Positions 1-11,850 of a stretch of DNA of 64,000 bases are shown here, piece after piece. The notes beneath the pieces were generated by a model. The model was not told where the DNA came from and made no database searches. It saw only the letters and a list, made by a program, of their open reading frames with translations. The number at the start of each line of letters is the position of its first letter. Position 1 is the first letter of the stretch. Source of the DNA: Cucumis sativus (lineage: Eukaryota; Streptophyta; Magnoliopsida; Cucurbitales; Cucurbitaceae); contig NC_026657.2 in the NCBI RefSeq assembly GCF_000004075.3, positions 32,226,732 to 32,290,731 of the forward strand. The letters are read 5' to 3'. The translations under genes and the position numbers were made by a program.

Positions 1-185
1 AAGGAGACATAATCCCAATAGCTAACTAAGAGGTCATAAGTTCAATCCATGGTGGCAATCTACCTACAAATTAATTTCCTATGAGTTTCCTTGACACCTA
101 AATGTTGTAGGTCAGGTGGGTTGCCCTGTAATATTAGTCAAGGTGCATGTAAGCGTGTCCGAACACTCGCGAATATAGAACAACT
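1..185 (+). mobile_element. tRNA-derived SINE relic (Au-like), cut by the window edge
   Basis: A box-B-like Pol III promoter motif (agttcaatcc, about 41-50) is followed about 60-70 bases later by a segment resembling the conserved 3' part of the plant Au SINE family (attagtcaaggtgcatgtaag, about 133-153, then gtccgaacactcgcgaatat). Several positions differ from the family as I remember it, so this is an old copy. The 5' end, with box A, is at or beyond the window edge. It lies in what should be an intron of the exostosin gene. The assignment is from memory and not checked. Confidence 0.5.
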
Positions 186-806
186 TATAACAGGGTACCC
201 AACCGCTAGCTTTCGATTAATGGAAATTGAACTCTAAGTTTCGATAGGACTACCGAACTCCTCCATTTAGTTCCAAACCCTAATTGAGGATGACCTCTAT
301 CAAATAGTTCTATTCTACTTTGTTCCAAGGTACTTACAAATTCTCATTGACTATATAAGTTTAGATAGGACTGTCCAACTCCTCCTGAGCTCAATTATCT
401 CTAGGACTATTCTACTTTGTTCCAAGGAGATACTTGATTCTAACTCACAAGAACGTGCTTAGGTAGGACGTTAACTAATCCGAATGTTGTTACCAGCCAC
501 TAATAAATTCTATGTTTATTCTTGACAAGGGTTGAATTGCCATTTCATGTATGCCAGTTCGTATATCCATCCATCTTAGAGAAAATAGTTGTAACATGAT
601 GCATATGTGAATGTAGAGATATCCAAACGTCGAAACTTAATAGATTATTTTCATGAATGCTTAACAACATCTTGGGTTTAAAGAGGAATGATAACAAATT
701 CCTCCTAATTTTTAAGAGGAAAGTCCATTTGTATTAGTAACATTATTAAAATTTGTGGAAAATCTGTCACTTCTCATTCCGAAGCTATTTTTGGCATGCA
801 TTGCAG
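186..806. other. Intronic sequence upstream of the exostosin exon, with a degenerate duplication
   Basis: No coding exon is visible. Two similar stretches (about 243-330 and 364-427) share a gataggact...actcctcc segment and an identical 21-base stretch (310-330 and 407-427), so this is probably an old repeat. The stretch ends at a clean acceptor (ttgcag, 801-806). Confidence 0.5.
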
Positions 807-3800
807 TGTAACGAGGGCTGGTATGGAGTTGATTGCAGCATTCCATCCGTTCAAACATCTGTGAGGGAATGGCCTCAATGGCTACTACCAGCTCGAATTG
901 ATATACCTGATCGTTTGCATATTACTGAAAAGAGTTTTAATCTTAAACCTATGGTGAATAAAAGAAGACCCTTGATATATATATATGATCTGCCCCCAGG
1001 TTTCAACAGCCAACTACTTCAGGTCTGGATGAGATAAATATTCCATTTCTTGTCGTATTCATTAACCAAACTTCGTATGAAGTATTGCTTTGGTATTGCA
1101 GGGGCGTCATTGGAAGTTTGAGTGTGTTAACAGAATGTACAATGAAAGAAATGCAACAATGTGGACAGATGATTTGTATGGTGCTGAGGTATGAATTCTT
1201 AAATAAGAAGTTTTGCATCAAGCAGTGAGTTAACATGGCTGTCAGAGCTACTAGTCTTGTGTTCAAATTTTTGTAATATCATTTTCTCCTTGATCAATAT
1301 CAATAATCCAGTTGTTAGGTCTCGTCTTTTACTTGATTTTCTGAATTTAGGGTTTATTTAATACTTGAGCATAGCTCAACCTAGTAATCCTCTAGGTTAC
1401 ATTATAACAAAGGGTTTGTGCTTATCTTTTTGTAGATGGCTTTCTATGAAAGCATCTTAGCTAGCCCACATAGAACGCTGAATGGTGAAGAAGCAGACTT
1501 TTTCTTTGTCCCAGTTCTTGATTCATGCATCATAACTCGGGCCGATGATGCTCCTCACTTGAGTTTGAGGGTAGGCATGTACAAATATCTATTGCAGATC
1601 TGTTAAGCATCTTTCTATTTGGTATATGTCTATGTATGTCTGGTCAGACCCTTTGAAACTTCTACGTGAAAATGTTGGTCCTATTATCTGCCATTGTTCT
1701 TGGGTCTTTTTTCCTTTTAAAACCATGAAACAGTAAATACTTAATTCGTTAATGAATGTGATGAAATAGATACCAGATGGCCTGTGGCTACACCAAATTG
1801 TTATAGTTGCACACGAGGTTGATGGAATTGTTACAGGAATATTAGTTCTTTATGATCAAGAATGAGAAATGCTTTTGATATCATTATCCACCACATCCAA
1901 CTTAAGGCCTATTAACGTAATCTACCTGTATGACCTTTTATACGATCATTGTTAATTTTATTTTTAAAAAAGTTTAAGTGAATTTTACACTTGTTACAAG
2001 AACATTGTTGATCAATAAATAAATACTCAGTATGTGTTATGTGATCTTATTACCGTATGCTGGCGTTTTGTCACAACTGTTTATATATTTATCTAAGCAT
2101 GGCTTTTTATTTTGACTTCAGTTTTCAACCTTAACGATTATGAGAAAAATTGTCTCTTATTGAATAAGGTTTATTATTCTATTTGCTGTTAGTTCCTCAT
2201 CTTGCTTTGATAAGAGTCGAGAGGTGTCGACCCAGCATATTTCTTCACAAGCCCTGTTTCTCTAGAAAACAGAAATGCAACAGACACAAAAATTTTGTTC
2301 TGTATGATACAGAAAATATTGTCACGAGTCAACTTCTCTTAAAGTAATGAGAATTCATTGAGTTGAGGAAAATTCAAAGTTGTTTGATACCCAAAGTGCA
2401 TTTATTTATCAGGACTACATGGGCTTGAGGAGCTTTCTAACACTGGATTTCTACAAGAAGGCACATGATCACATTGTTGAGCAGTATCCTTACTGGAATC
2501 GTTCATCTGGACGAGATCATATATGGGTACGTGTTTGGTATGCGTGCATGTTTTTTTTTTTTTTTTTGGGCAGGGGAGATGGAAATTGTCTCATGTGTGC
2601 GTATAGAACTTCCCTTCCATTGGGTAAGCATGTGTATTGTACTAATTTATCAACTTTATTTCTGAAGACAGTTCTTTTCATGGGATGAAGGTGCTTGCTA
2701 TGCCCCCAAGGAGATATGGAACAGCATGATGTTGGTTCACTGGGGTAACACAAACTCTAAGCACAACCATTCAACCACAGCGTATTGGGGGGACAATTGG
2801 GATAATATACCTTCTAGCAAAAGAGGAAATCATCCTTGCTTTGACCCTGAGAAAGATCTCGTGGTTCCTGCATGGAAACGTCCTGATGGGAGTAGATTGA
2901 GCAAAAAACTTTGGGCCAGGTACCGTTCATTGATTTTCCTAAACATCTCTCCTAAGTCATTTCTCTAGGTTTTTTGTTTCAGTAAAAAAGTTGAGCTAGT
3001 TTGAATTCTTAATTCAATAATCTGCAGACCTCGTGAAGAGCGGAAGACCTTCTTCTTCTTCAATGGAAATCTTGGACCTGCTTACGAAAGGGGACGACCA
3101 GAGTCCACGTAAGATATATAATTGTAATTTCCAATATTGGATTGATTCCTTTGAAATATGGGGAGAATATTCCTACTGTTTTCCAACAGAAATATTTTCC
3201 ATAAAATTGTTATATTTGAAGGATTACAAAAAGGAAAAAAAAAAAAGGAAGTTAGTTATCGTTTTTGCTACTTTGACGCCAAAAAGGAGAATGTTGCAAG
3301 TTGCAAGTTGGAACTCACTGTTAAAAGTTCTTTAGGGATTGAGCAGTCGGGAATTGGATACTTTCAAAATTTCCCAAATGACCTGATGAAAGCTTGGTTG
3401 TATCATGTATGCAGGTATAGTATGGGTATTAGACAAAAAGTAGCAGAAGAATTTGGATCGAGCCCCAACAAGGAAGGAAAGCTTGGGAAACAACATGCTG
3501 CAGATGTTATTGTTACCCCATTACGTTCTGAAAATTATCATGAAGATTTAGCAAGTTCTGTTTTCTGTGGTGTGATGCCGGGTGATGGTTGGAGTGGGCG
3601 TATGGAAGATAGTATTTTGCAAGGATGCATTCCTGTCATCATTCAGGTACATTGCACCTAATATTTCTTCTGATGCAGAATCATGCATTGAAAGACGCCC
3701 ATTTAGTTATGTTGATGTTTTAATGATCATCATTCATTCCAAGTTTTTTAGACGCTCTTATACCAAAACAACTAATATGCTAGAAATTGGCTGGAAACAT

Positions 3801-5451
3801 TAAATGTGGCTTGTGGTCTCACGTACAAGCATTTATTGCAGATCTGTTTGCATTTCTATGTTAGACTTTGATGTTTACCATTTTTATAAAATGCTGAAGT
3901 ATATTGTATGATCAAATTCTTTGAAATTACTACATGGAAATGTAGGACTTTTTTGCCATTTTAAAGTTATATCATCTTCACTGTGTGCTTGACTTTGCTT
4001 GTTTCTCTTTCTTCTTTGTTATATTTCATTTATTTTCTTTTCTTCTCTTCAAATGTGAGCAATCATGTTTTACGACTCTTTTTCCCTTCCCTATTTTGCA
4101 GGATGGAATTTTTCTTCCTTATGAAAATGTGCTCAACTATGACAGTTTTGCTGTTCGAATAGGAGAAGACGATATTCCAAATTTGATCAACATTCTTAGG
4201 GTAAAGTCATTCATAATTTGACTTGTGAATGAAGTTGCAACTTACACTAAAAAAAAATTAAATGATTTTGGTAACGGTTCTTGGTTTTATAGGGATTTAA
4301 CGAATCGGAGATTGAATTCAAACTGTCAAATGTGCGGAAAATCTGGCAGAGATTCATGTACCGTGAAGCTGTAATGCTGGAAGCTCAGAGACAGAAAGCC
4401 GTTTACGGCATCCAGGAGGATTGGGCAGATGAATATTCTCAATTAATTGATGATGATGCTGTTGCTACAGTTTTACAGGTAATTCTTATTTTCCTTTTGA
4501 TAAAACAATAAAAGCTTTAGTAAATGGAAGTTGGATTTATATAATATGCCTGTGGTTTCAAGCCATTTGTTTTGTATTTTGTCTAATCATAGCGAAGGGA
4601 TAAGCTTTGATATGAAGGGAAAAACAATCGACTTTTTTCACTAAGCAAGTGATTTATTAGATAGATCGTAAAAAACAGTGGATCTTGAGAACAATTCAAA
4701 ATCAGGACTCCATGGGAGGGCCACTGAACCGCTAGAAAAATCCTTGGGTGCTGGCTGCTCGGTGCAACCCAGTGGAAATTGGTCGGGTGGCAATTCTTCT
4801 GAAAAAAAATAAATTATGATTATTTTTGTTACTTATAAAAAATGAAATTGTCCACCAAATTACTGGCCCTCAACCGCTATGAGTTGGCTTAATGGTATCG
4901 AAACATATGAAAGAGAGTAAGTTACTTTGAGCTATCTACCAAAAAGTTGTAAAGTTAGACCGTTATCTTGTATGATTAGTTGAACTGCAGTTAACTTGAC
5001 GAAGACATTCACGGTTGGTACCTAATAGGCTTGATACTACAATGCTGAAAATTCACCTATGCAATGGCTAGTCAACACAATAGCTTGTTGAGCCTGAGAT
5101 TGCTCGCATGTCTTGTCTATCGAGTTCGTGGCTGATGTGGAATTTTTTGTATCTCCTATTGCATTTATCATGATTTATTTATACCTTCTCTGTTGCAACT
5201 TATGTGAGCTTATTTCTTGATCTTAAATTAGTGGAATATGATACAACTTCCATCTTCATGATTGTTTTTTGAAAGTATGTTTTTAAACATGCAATGGAAG
5301 TGTAACCTGTAGTTGACATTATTTTGCTTGTAACTGTTGTTGTATGGAGTAGGTTCTACACCACAAGCTGCATAGTGATCCTTGGAGGCGACACGTTAAG
5401 TCAAACAAAGAGTTCGGGTTACCACATGAATGTCTAATAAAAAACAACTGA
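807..5451 (+). CDS. Exostosin-family (GT47) glycosyltransferase with EGF-like motif, 5' truncated
   Basis: Partial gene; its N-terminal exons lie left of the window. Exons read from splice borders: 807-1022, 1102-1188, 1436-1570, 2413-2526, 2672-2919, 3028-3108, 3415-3646, 4102-4200, 4293-4478, 5353-5451 (TGA). They sum to 1497 nt, or 498 residues, with phases consistent throughout. The first visible exon begins with the end of an EGF-like motif (CNEGWYGVDC), then the GT47 start RPLIYIYDLPPGF. Later come GRHWKFEC, ADFFFVPVLDSC, SGRDHIWFFSWDEGACYAP and the conserved exostosin core FCGVMPGDGWSGRMEDSILQGCIPV, here read across residues of the 3415-3646 exon. GT47 enzymes are usually Golgi type II membrane glycosyltransferases acting on cell-wall polysaccharide or glycoprotein glycans. 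The substrate is unknown. Best remembered match is Arabidopsis At3g57630 (about 790 residues), so roughly 300 residues are missing. The last intron is 874 bp. Confidence 0.9.
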
Positions 5452-7232
5452 AAAGCTAGTCCTTATACTTCCAATACTCAGAATCTTTTGCTGCATTCAT
5501 CATGGCATTAAAGAAGATGGCGAGATGGCAGCTTTTTTTTTTTTTGGCTTCCAGGCGTCCCTGATCTAAAACTAACTGTGCACAGTAACTGGAGTACATT
5601 GCATGCATCGTCCTTTATAGCACAGAAGCTCAGATCTTTTCTCAACACATAATTAGTTTTTGAATTTAATGTGAACCACAGAGAATAATAGTATGGTTTT
5701 GTTCCATCATTTACATCCCCACCCACATTGTATTCATTGTGTTCTTTTGTAGCAGCTTGTTATGTTTTTTTTAAAGTAAGAATGATCAAGAAATGCAATA
5801 GAAGTTCTTGCTCATAGCCCCCTCATCATACCATCTTGTTTAGATTACTCTTTTGTATCACTTCTTAATAAATTGTACCTTAAGTTTACTTTCAAATTTT
5901 GTTTTATTTTTTAAGTTCTCCTCTCCTCTTTCTTTTTTGGGTTGTGAGATTCACGTTTGTGGTTTGGATGGATGTCTGAATATTTGTGGCATTTGATTTC
6001 ATTGATATAATTGCTGGCTTCTTGGTTGGTTCTTGCCTTGAGAAAGTTCTTGGAGGTAAATGTTGGTTCAAACGAGAAGAAAGTTGTACATTTTATTTTA
6101 GGTTTAGGTGTTTGATAATAACTAAACTAAGTATAGCTAGATATTTCTACGGGGTTGGGTTGGGTTGAGGATGCCATTTCTCATCCCATTTCATTCTTCG
6201 TCTCTATGCAATTCTCCATATAGATCAAAGCATAATTTTCCACGTGGAATTAGTTAGATCGGTTCTCGCAATAATTTTTTTTGAAAAAAAACTAATTAAA
6301 TATTTAAATATATCGCTAACTTATGTTAATTTTAAATATTAGTCCGGTTTTGACATACAAACTAATTAACTTTTTAGTATAAATAAGTAATGATAAATCA
6401 AATTGTTCACATAAATAATCTAAAGTTGAATATGGAAGCTAAACACACTAATTATCTTGGTCAATAAAAATTTAGGAAGAAGAAAAATGATGATTCATTT
6501 AAATGTAATGATAAAGTTTTAAAATCAAAACAAAGCAATATTAAAATTTCATGTCATTGGTACAAAAAAAGAAAAAAAGAAAAAAACGTGTACTTAATCG
6601 GGACGCACAGATTTTTCTTCTCTACTTTCCTCTCGTCAAAACCGGCGGCTATTCTCTTCTCCTCCAAAGCTAGGGCACACACAGGTATTTCTTTTTCTCC
6701 TTCAATTTCTGTTTGGTCCTCGATCTGGGTTTCCGCCTCTAATCTTCTCCCTGATTCCTTTATTTGTTGGTTGAAACTTGTGGGGTATTTGATTTCTGTG
6801 AGGGATTTGAGAGATATATTGCATTTTTTGCTGGGTGATTCGAATTTAGGGCTTGAATTGAGTTAATCTGTTGGGTAATGCTTATTTCTTGTTTTTTGGT
6901 GGTATTTTATCGTCTTCTTTGATTTACATTTTTTTTTTCTGCTGGAATTGATGGTATTTTTGGGCATGCTGAATTTGATGGTAATTTGGGTATCCTGAAT
7001 TGATGGTATTTTGATCTGTTGGGTATGTTTTTGGTGGTATTTTGCATGTTCCATGATTTTATTGCACGTATCCGTGATTATGGTTTTCTTTATCATTTTT
7101 TGTTCTATGAATCGGTAGAGATCTAAAATTGTCTAAGATCTGTTGAATGTAATGTTCGATTATTGACTCTTTTTTCCCTCTCCTTTTTTTTTTTTCGTTT
7201 CCTTTTGTTAATAACAAGTTGGTTGGAGGAAG
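5452..7232. other. Exostosin 3' UTR, spacer, and SEC61 alpha promoter and leader
   Basis: The exostosin 3' UTR probably runs to about 5.9 kb, where AATAAA-like and T-rich stretches occur. The SEC61 alpha leader seems to start near 6.6 kb. It has a probable non-coding first exon ending at a CACAG|GTATTT donor (6684/6685) and a leader intron whose acceptor could be AACAAG (about 7218). Short ORFs here have no recognisable features. Confidence 0.45.
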
Positions 7233-9857
7233 ATGGGAGGTGGGTTTAGAGTCCTTCATCTGGTCAGGCCGTTTCTTTCGTTTCTTCCTGAGGTGCAGAG
7301 TGCTGATCGAAAAATTCCATTCAGAGAGAAGGTTATTTATACTGTCATCGCACTCTTCATCTTCTTGGTATGCAGCCAGCTTCCTCTGTATGGGATTCAC
7401 TCCACCACAGGCGCAGATCCGTTTTATTGGATGCGTGTGATCCTCGCTTCCAATCGTGGTACTGTTATGGAGCTTGGGATCACCCCCATTGTCACATCTG
7501 GGATGGTGATGCAACTCCTCGTTGGGTCCAAGATTATTGAAGTTGACAACAATGTGCGGGAGGACCGTGCTCTCTTGTAAGTTCTTCACATCTTATTTAT
7601 TTTATAGACACACACTTCTGCGATTTGTTTGTTGATTTACCATGCTTGCTGATTGTTGGGGTTCATAGATGGAGATATTATTCGATATGGGTGGGCAATT
7701 TTATAACTTATTTTGACCTGCATCCTCCTGTTGTATTCATTTAAGTTTTTTTGCGTAGATGTTCCACTTTCAATCGTGCCCGGCATTAGCTTTTCCCTAT
7801 TGTGAAAGAATTTTGTTTGCTAATATTTGTTAATTTACTTCTTATAAATGCTTTTAGAATCATAGCCTTTATTAAATACTTTGTTTGAAGAAATAATTGT
7901 TACAAAGCTGTAGTTTGTAATTGAAGTTCGATCCATCATGCATTCTATAGTTTATTTTCTTTAAATTATGTGTACTGTTGAAGAATGATGGCTTGAATTA
8001 CTATGGCTGCCTTCTTGTAGATTAAGTGCGCAATGACATCTGTTATAATTTACTAGCAACGATGATGTTTGTAGCATTTCATTTTTCCTGGAGTTATTAT
8101 TATTCTTGTTGATTGTGAATGCATTAATACTTTATGATAATAATTTCTTGTTGTTCGGGTTACCATATTGCTAGTATTATTCCTTTTCTGATCCATATTC
8201 ACCTTTAGATTATAATTTAACTTGTATACATCTTTCCCCAATTATTTTCCACTCTCAGAAATGGTGCACAGAAATTGTTGGGCATCCTCATAGCCGTCGG
8301 TGAAGCAGTTGCTTATGTTCTTTCGGGAATGTATGGTAGCGTTAGCCAACTTGGCGTGGGAAATGCTATTCTTATAATCGTTCAGCTTTGCTTTGCCGGT
8401 ATTGTTGTCATATGCTTGGATGAGCTTCTCCAGAAAGGATATGGTTTAGGATCTGGAATTTCCCTCTTCATAGCAACCAACATGTGGTAAGTTCTGGTTC
8501 TCCTACCTTTCTGTCATTCTTTCTCATTGAACTTAGGTGTTGACATATTTTCTCGTTCCTGTCATTGATGAACTTCGCAAAATTGTCTGGATTCTGCAGT
8601 GAGAACATTATTTGGAAAGCATTTAGTCCGACCACCATTAATAGTGGAAGAGGAGCTGAATTTGAAGGAGCTGTCATTGCTTTATTCCACCTGCTGATTA
8701 CCCGGACAGACAAGGTTCGTGCATTGCGGGAAGCATTCTATCGACAGAATCTCCCTAATGTCACAAATCTGCTTGCTACAGTTTTGATCTTCTTAATTGT
8801 TGTCTACTTCCAAGGATTCCGGGTGGTTCTGCCTGTGAGGTCAAAGAACTCCCGTGGACAACAGGGTTCTTACCCAATTAAGCTTTTCTACACCTCCAAC
8901 ATGCCTATCATTCTTCACTCTGCTCTTGTTTCCAACCTTTACTTCATCTCTCAGGTAAATTGATTAATCTCCATTCATGCACAACCAATATACACTTCTC
9001 CAATGCCTCCTCCTAACTGATTGCATTGAATTGTATTTACAGTTGCTGTACAGGAAGTACAGTGGGAACTTCCTGGTGAATCTTCTGGGTATATGGAAGG
9101 AATCTGAGTACTCAAACGGCCAATCCATCCCTGTTGGTGGCCTTGCTTATTACATTACCCCACCATCAAGGTAATATTCTCAGTTTGTATTGTAATCTCC
9201 GTCTCCCACCACCTCAAAAATATAGAGAAAAAAATGTAATCTATATTGCCTATCACATATGTTCTCTCTCTAGGTAATATGCGATATTTTTTCTTGCAGC
9301 CTAGCTGATATGGCAGCCAATCCCTTCCATGCTTTGTTTTATCTCGTCTTCATGCTTTCAGCATGTGCACTCTTCTCTAAAACTTGGATTGAAGTTTCTG
9401 GTTCCTCCGCCAGAGATGTGGCCAAGCAACTGAAGGTATGATTTTGATCCTGAGTGCTTTCTTTCTGTGAATATTTAATTTGGACACTTCAGGCCTTTAT
9501 CATATTTATTTCATAAAATGAAGTGTTGAAATGAAAAGTCCGCCCACCGTTGTTTAGGAATTGAAGGAGTAACTTTCAATTGAGTGATTCCTGATTTACC
9601 AATGCTTTGATTTGCAGGAACAACAAATGGTCATGCCTGGACACCGTGAATCTAACTTACAGAAAGAGTTGAACCGTTACATACCCACAGCGGCAGCATT
9701 TGGAGGAATGTGCATTGGTGCACTGACCGTGTTGGCTGATTTCATGGGAGCAATCGGTTCTGGAACTGGAATTTTGCTTGCAGTGACAATTATTTATCAG
9801 TACTTCGAGACCTTCGAGAAGGAGAAAGTCAGTGAACTGGGTCTGTTTGGTTTCTAA
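7233..9857 (+). CDS. SEC61A: Protein transport protein Sec61 subunit alpha
   Basis: Core channel subunit of the ER Sec61 translocon, which moves and inserts nascent secretory and membrane proteins. Six coding exons: 7233-7576, 8259-8486, 8600-8954, 9043-9170, 9300-9435, 9618-9857 (TAA), in total 1431 nt and 476 residues, the usual family length of about 475. All introns are GT-AG and phases agree. The N-terminus [20 protein letters not shown] is typical of eukaryotic Sec61 alpha. Also visible are the plug/TM2 region (VGSKIIEVD), [15 protein letters not shown], the [14 protein letters not shown] cytosolic loop, and the C-terminal [20 protein letters not shown]. About ten membrane segments are expected. 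Nothing unusual is seen; the gene looks intact. Arabidopsis has several paralogues and I cannot say which is the orthologue. Confidence 0.96.
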
Positions 9858-11850
9858 ACTTTTTCATTCGGTTTAATTTATACTTTGGTGGTGCCAAAGA
9901 GCTCCCTGTCAATTTTGGTGCCTAGGGATTTTCACAAGTCTTATTGTTAACAAATCTTAAGATCTAAAGTCGAAGAACCAGGTATAACTCCTAGCTTTTC
10001 TTTCAATGTAAGAGCGCAGTAATTTCACATCTTGAGACTCTGAATCTCCACGCCTTCTCTTTTGTGGTTCTACTTCCATAGTTCCATGTTTATTTTCTTT
10101 TTGCTGCGACAGCAATACCGTTGTAGATTTAACAAAAAAAGAAATAGAAAAAAGAACCAGTTGGATCTATATGTTAGCTAGGTTATCTTCTGAACTCTGA
10201 AGGCATGGTAACTGAAATGATATTGATTGTCAGTCAGATTAGAAAAGCAAGCTAACGTGCTTGTTATAAGCTTTTGAAGCTCCAAAATTTCAATTTGTAA
10301 CATAACACTTGGATTCTCTTTCACCTTTTCTTCTTTATATGTGGAACAATTGGTATTTAGAACCATTTCAATGACACTACACACCTTATTGTTACTCTTT
10401 TAACTGCATTGCTTTGCTATTCTCTTTCATTCTTAAATTGCTTCTTCTATTTATTATTATTTTTGTTCCGATTATCATCCTTGCAGCTTTTGAAAATCTA
10501 ATAAAGAACTGTTGATTTTTGGCATTCCTTTATACTGAATTTGGTTGTGGAAGATGCCTTGGTATGAACAATTAGTTGAAATTGTTAGTCGTTTTTGGAT
10601 GGGGCTTGGTGGTGCAAAAACTATCATACCTCCCCGCTCCCTTTGAAATCAAAGCATTGGTAATTCAGGGTCTTAGAATAGCAATTAATTGTTTGAAGAA
10701 AAACTCCATAAGATCTTTTATTTTCTAAAACAAAACAAAGACATTTTCGTAAATTAAAAAAATTATAAACAGAGCAAAGTTGTACAGCCAAATTAAAAAA
10801 AAGAAAAAAAAGAAAAAAAGAAGAAGGTAGTACAGCCTTGGTATGAACATTAAAAAATAACTTTACAATTTGAAGATTTCCTATTGGATTTGGCAAGAAC
10901 CAAGTATTTTTCTTTTATTTGTCCCTCAGTCCCAACTTTTTTTATTTTTTAATCAAAGGCTAACTTTTTAATCCATCTTACTTTTCTCACTTTTTTTTTA
11001 GTCTTTTTGTCAAAATGTTTTTTATTAGTGATGTTTAGAAAAATCAACTAAATATAATAAGTATCACAGTGGTATTTTGTTATATATGTAGATATACCTT
11101 TTGTCATTTAAAAAATAACTTTTATTTTTATTTATTATCTATATTTTTTCATGACAAATTTCTAATAAAATAAATAAAATGATCAAGCTTAGAAAAAAAT
11201 AGAAGATCTAGGAAAATAAAATAGTTTAAGCATCAAATGATTAAAATAAAATTTATAAATAACACAACTAATACAAAAATATATACTATGATATCTAAAC
11301 ATGTGGATGACACGTGATAGAAAATATCAGTGACATGTCACAGAATTACTAATTAGATTTGATTCAAATCAAGTAAATACCAAAACAATATAACTCACTA
11401 AAACACACAAAAAAATATTAATTAAAAGCTATTCAGATTAAATTATTGTATTAAAAAAATCAACTATAAGAAGTTAGTTGTTGGTGAATGTGTTTTTTTA
11501 AAAATTATAGCTTTTTAATCAATCTTTAGTTTTTTTTTTTTAAATAGGTGCAAGTTTTTAGTTGTAGAAATTTTAAGATTATGTCGATCTATTATCATTT
11601 ATTTAAAATTAGAAAAATAATTTTTAAGAGATTATTTCTTCTTAATAAAATAATTTTATTTATTTTTTGGTAATTAAAACTATTTTATTTTATAAAAGTA
11701 TTAAAAATTTATATAGTTAAGAAGATCTTAAGGTACATTATTTTATAACTCATAAACCAAATGCATTTATCGTAAAAAATCCGGGAACTAAAAGTGTATG
11801 TTAATCGCTCCCTTTTCTCCGCAACGATCAGAACAGCGGCAACAACGACG
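9858..11850. other. SEC61 alpha 3' UTR and AT-rich spacer
   Basis: No gene recognised. The 3' UTR is followed from about 10.7 kb by very AT-rich sequence with homopolymer runs. Translations of the open frames are low-complexity. The helicase promoter and leader must lie near the right end (about 11.75-11.85 kb). Confidence 0.5.

Noticed and set aside
6588-6866. 92-codon + frame before SEC61 alpha
   Set aside because: Covers the probable leader exon and a donor site; not similar to any protein known to me.
7059-7589. 176-codon minus frame opposite SEC61 alpha exon 1
   Set aside because: Shadow of the real + strand exon and leader; no independent support.
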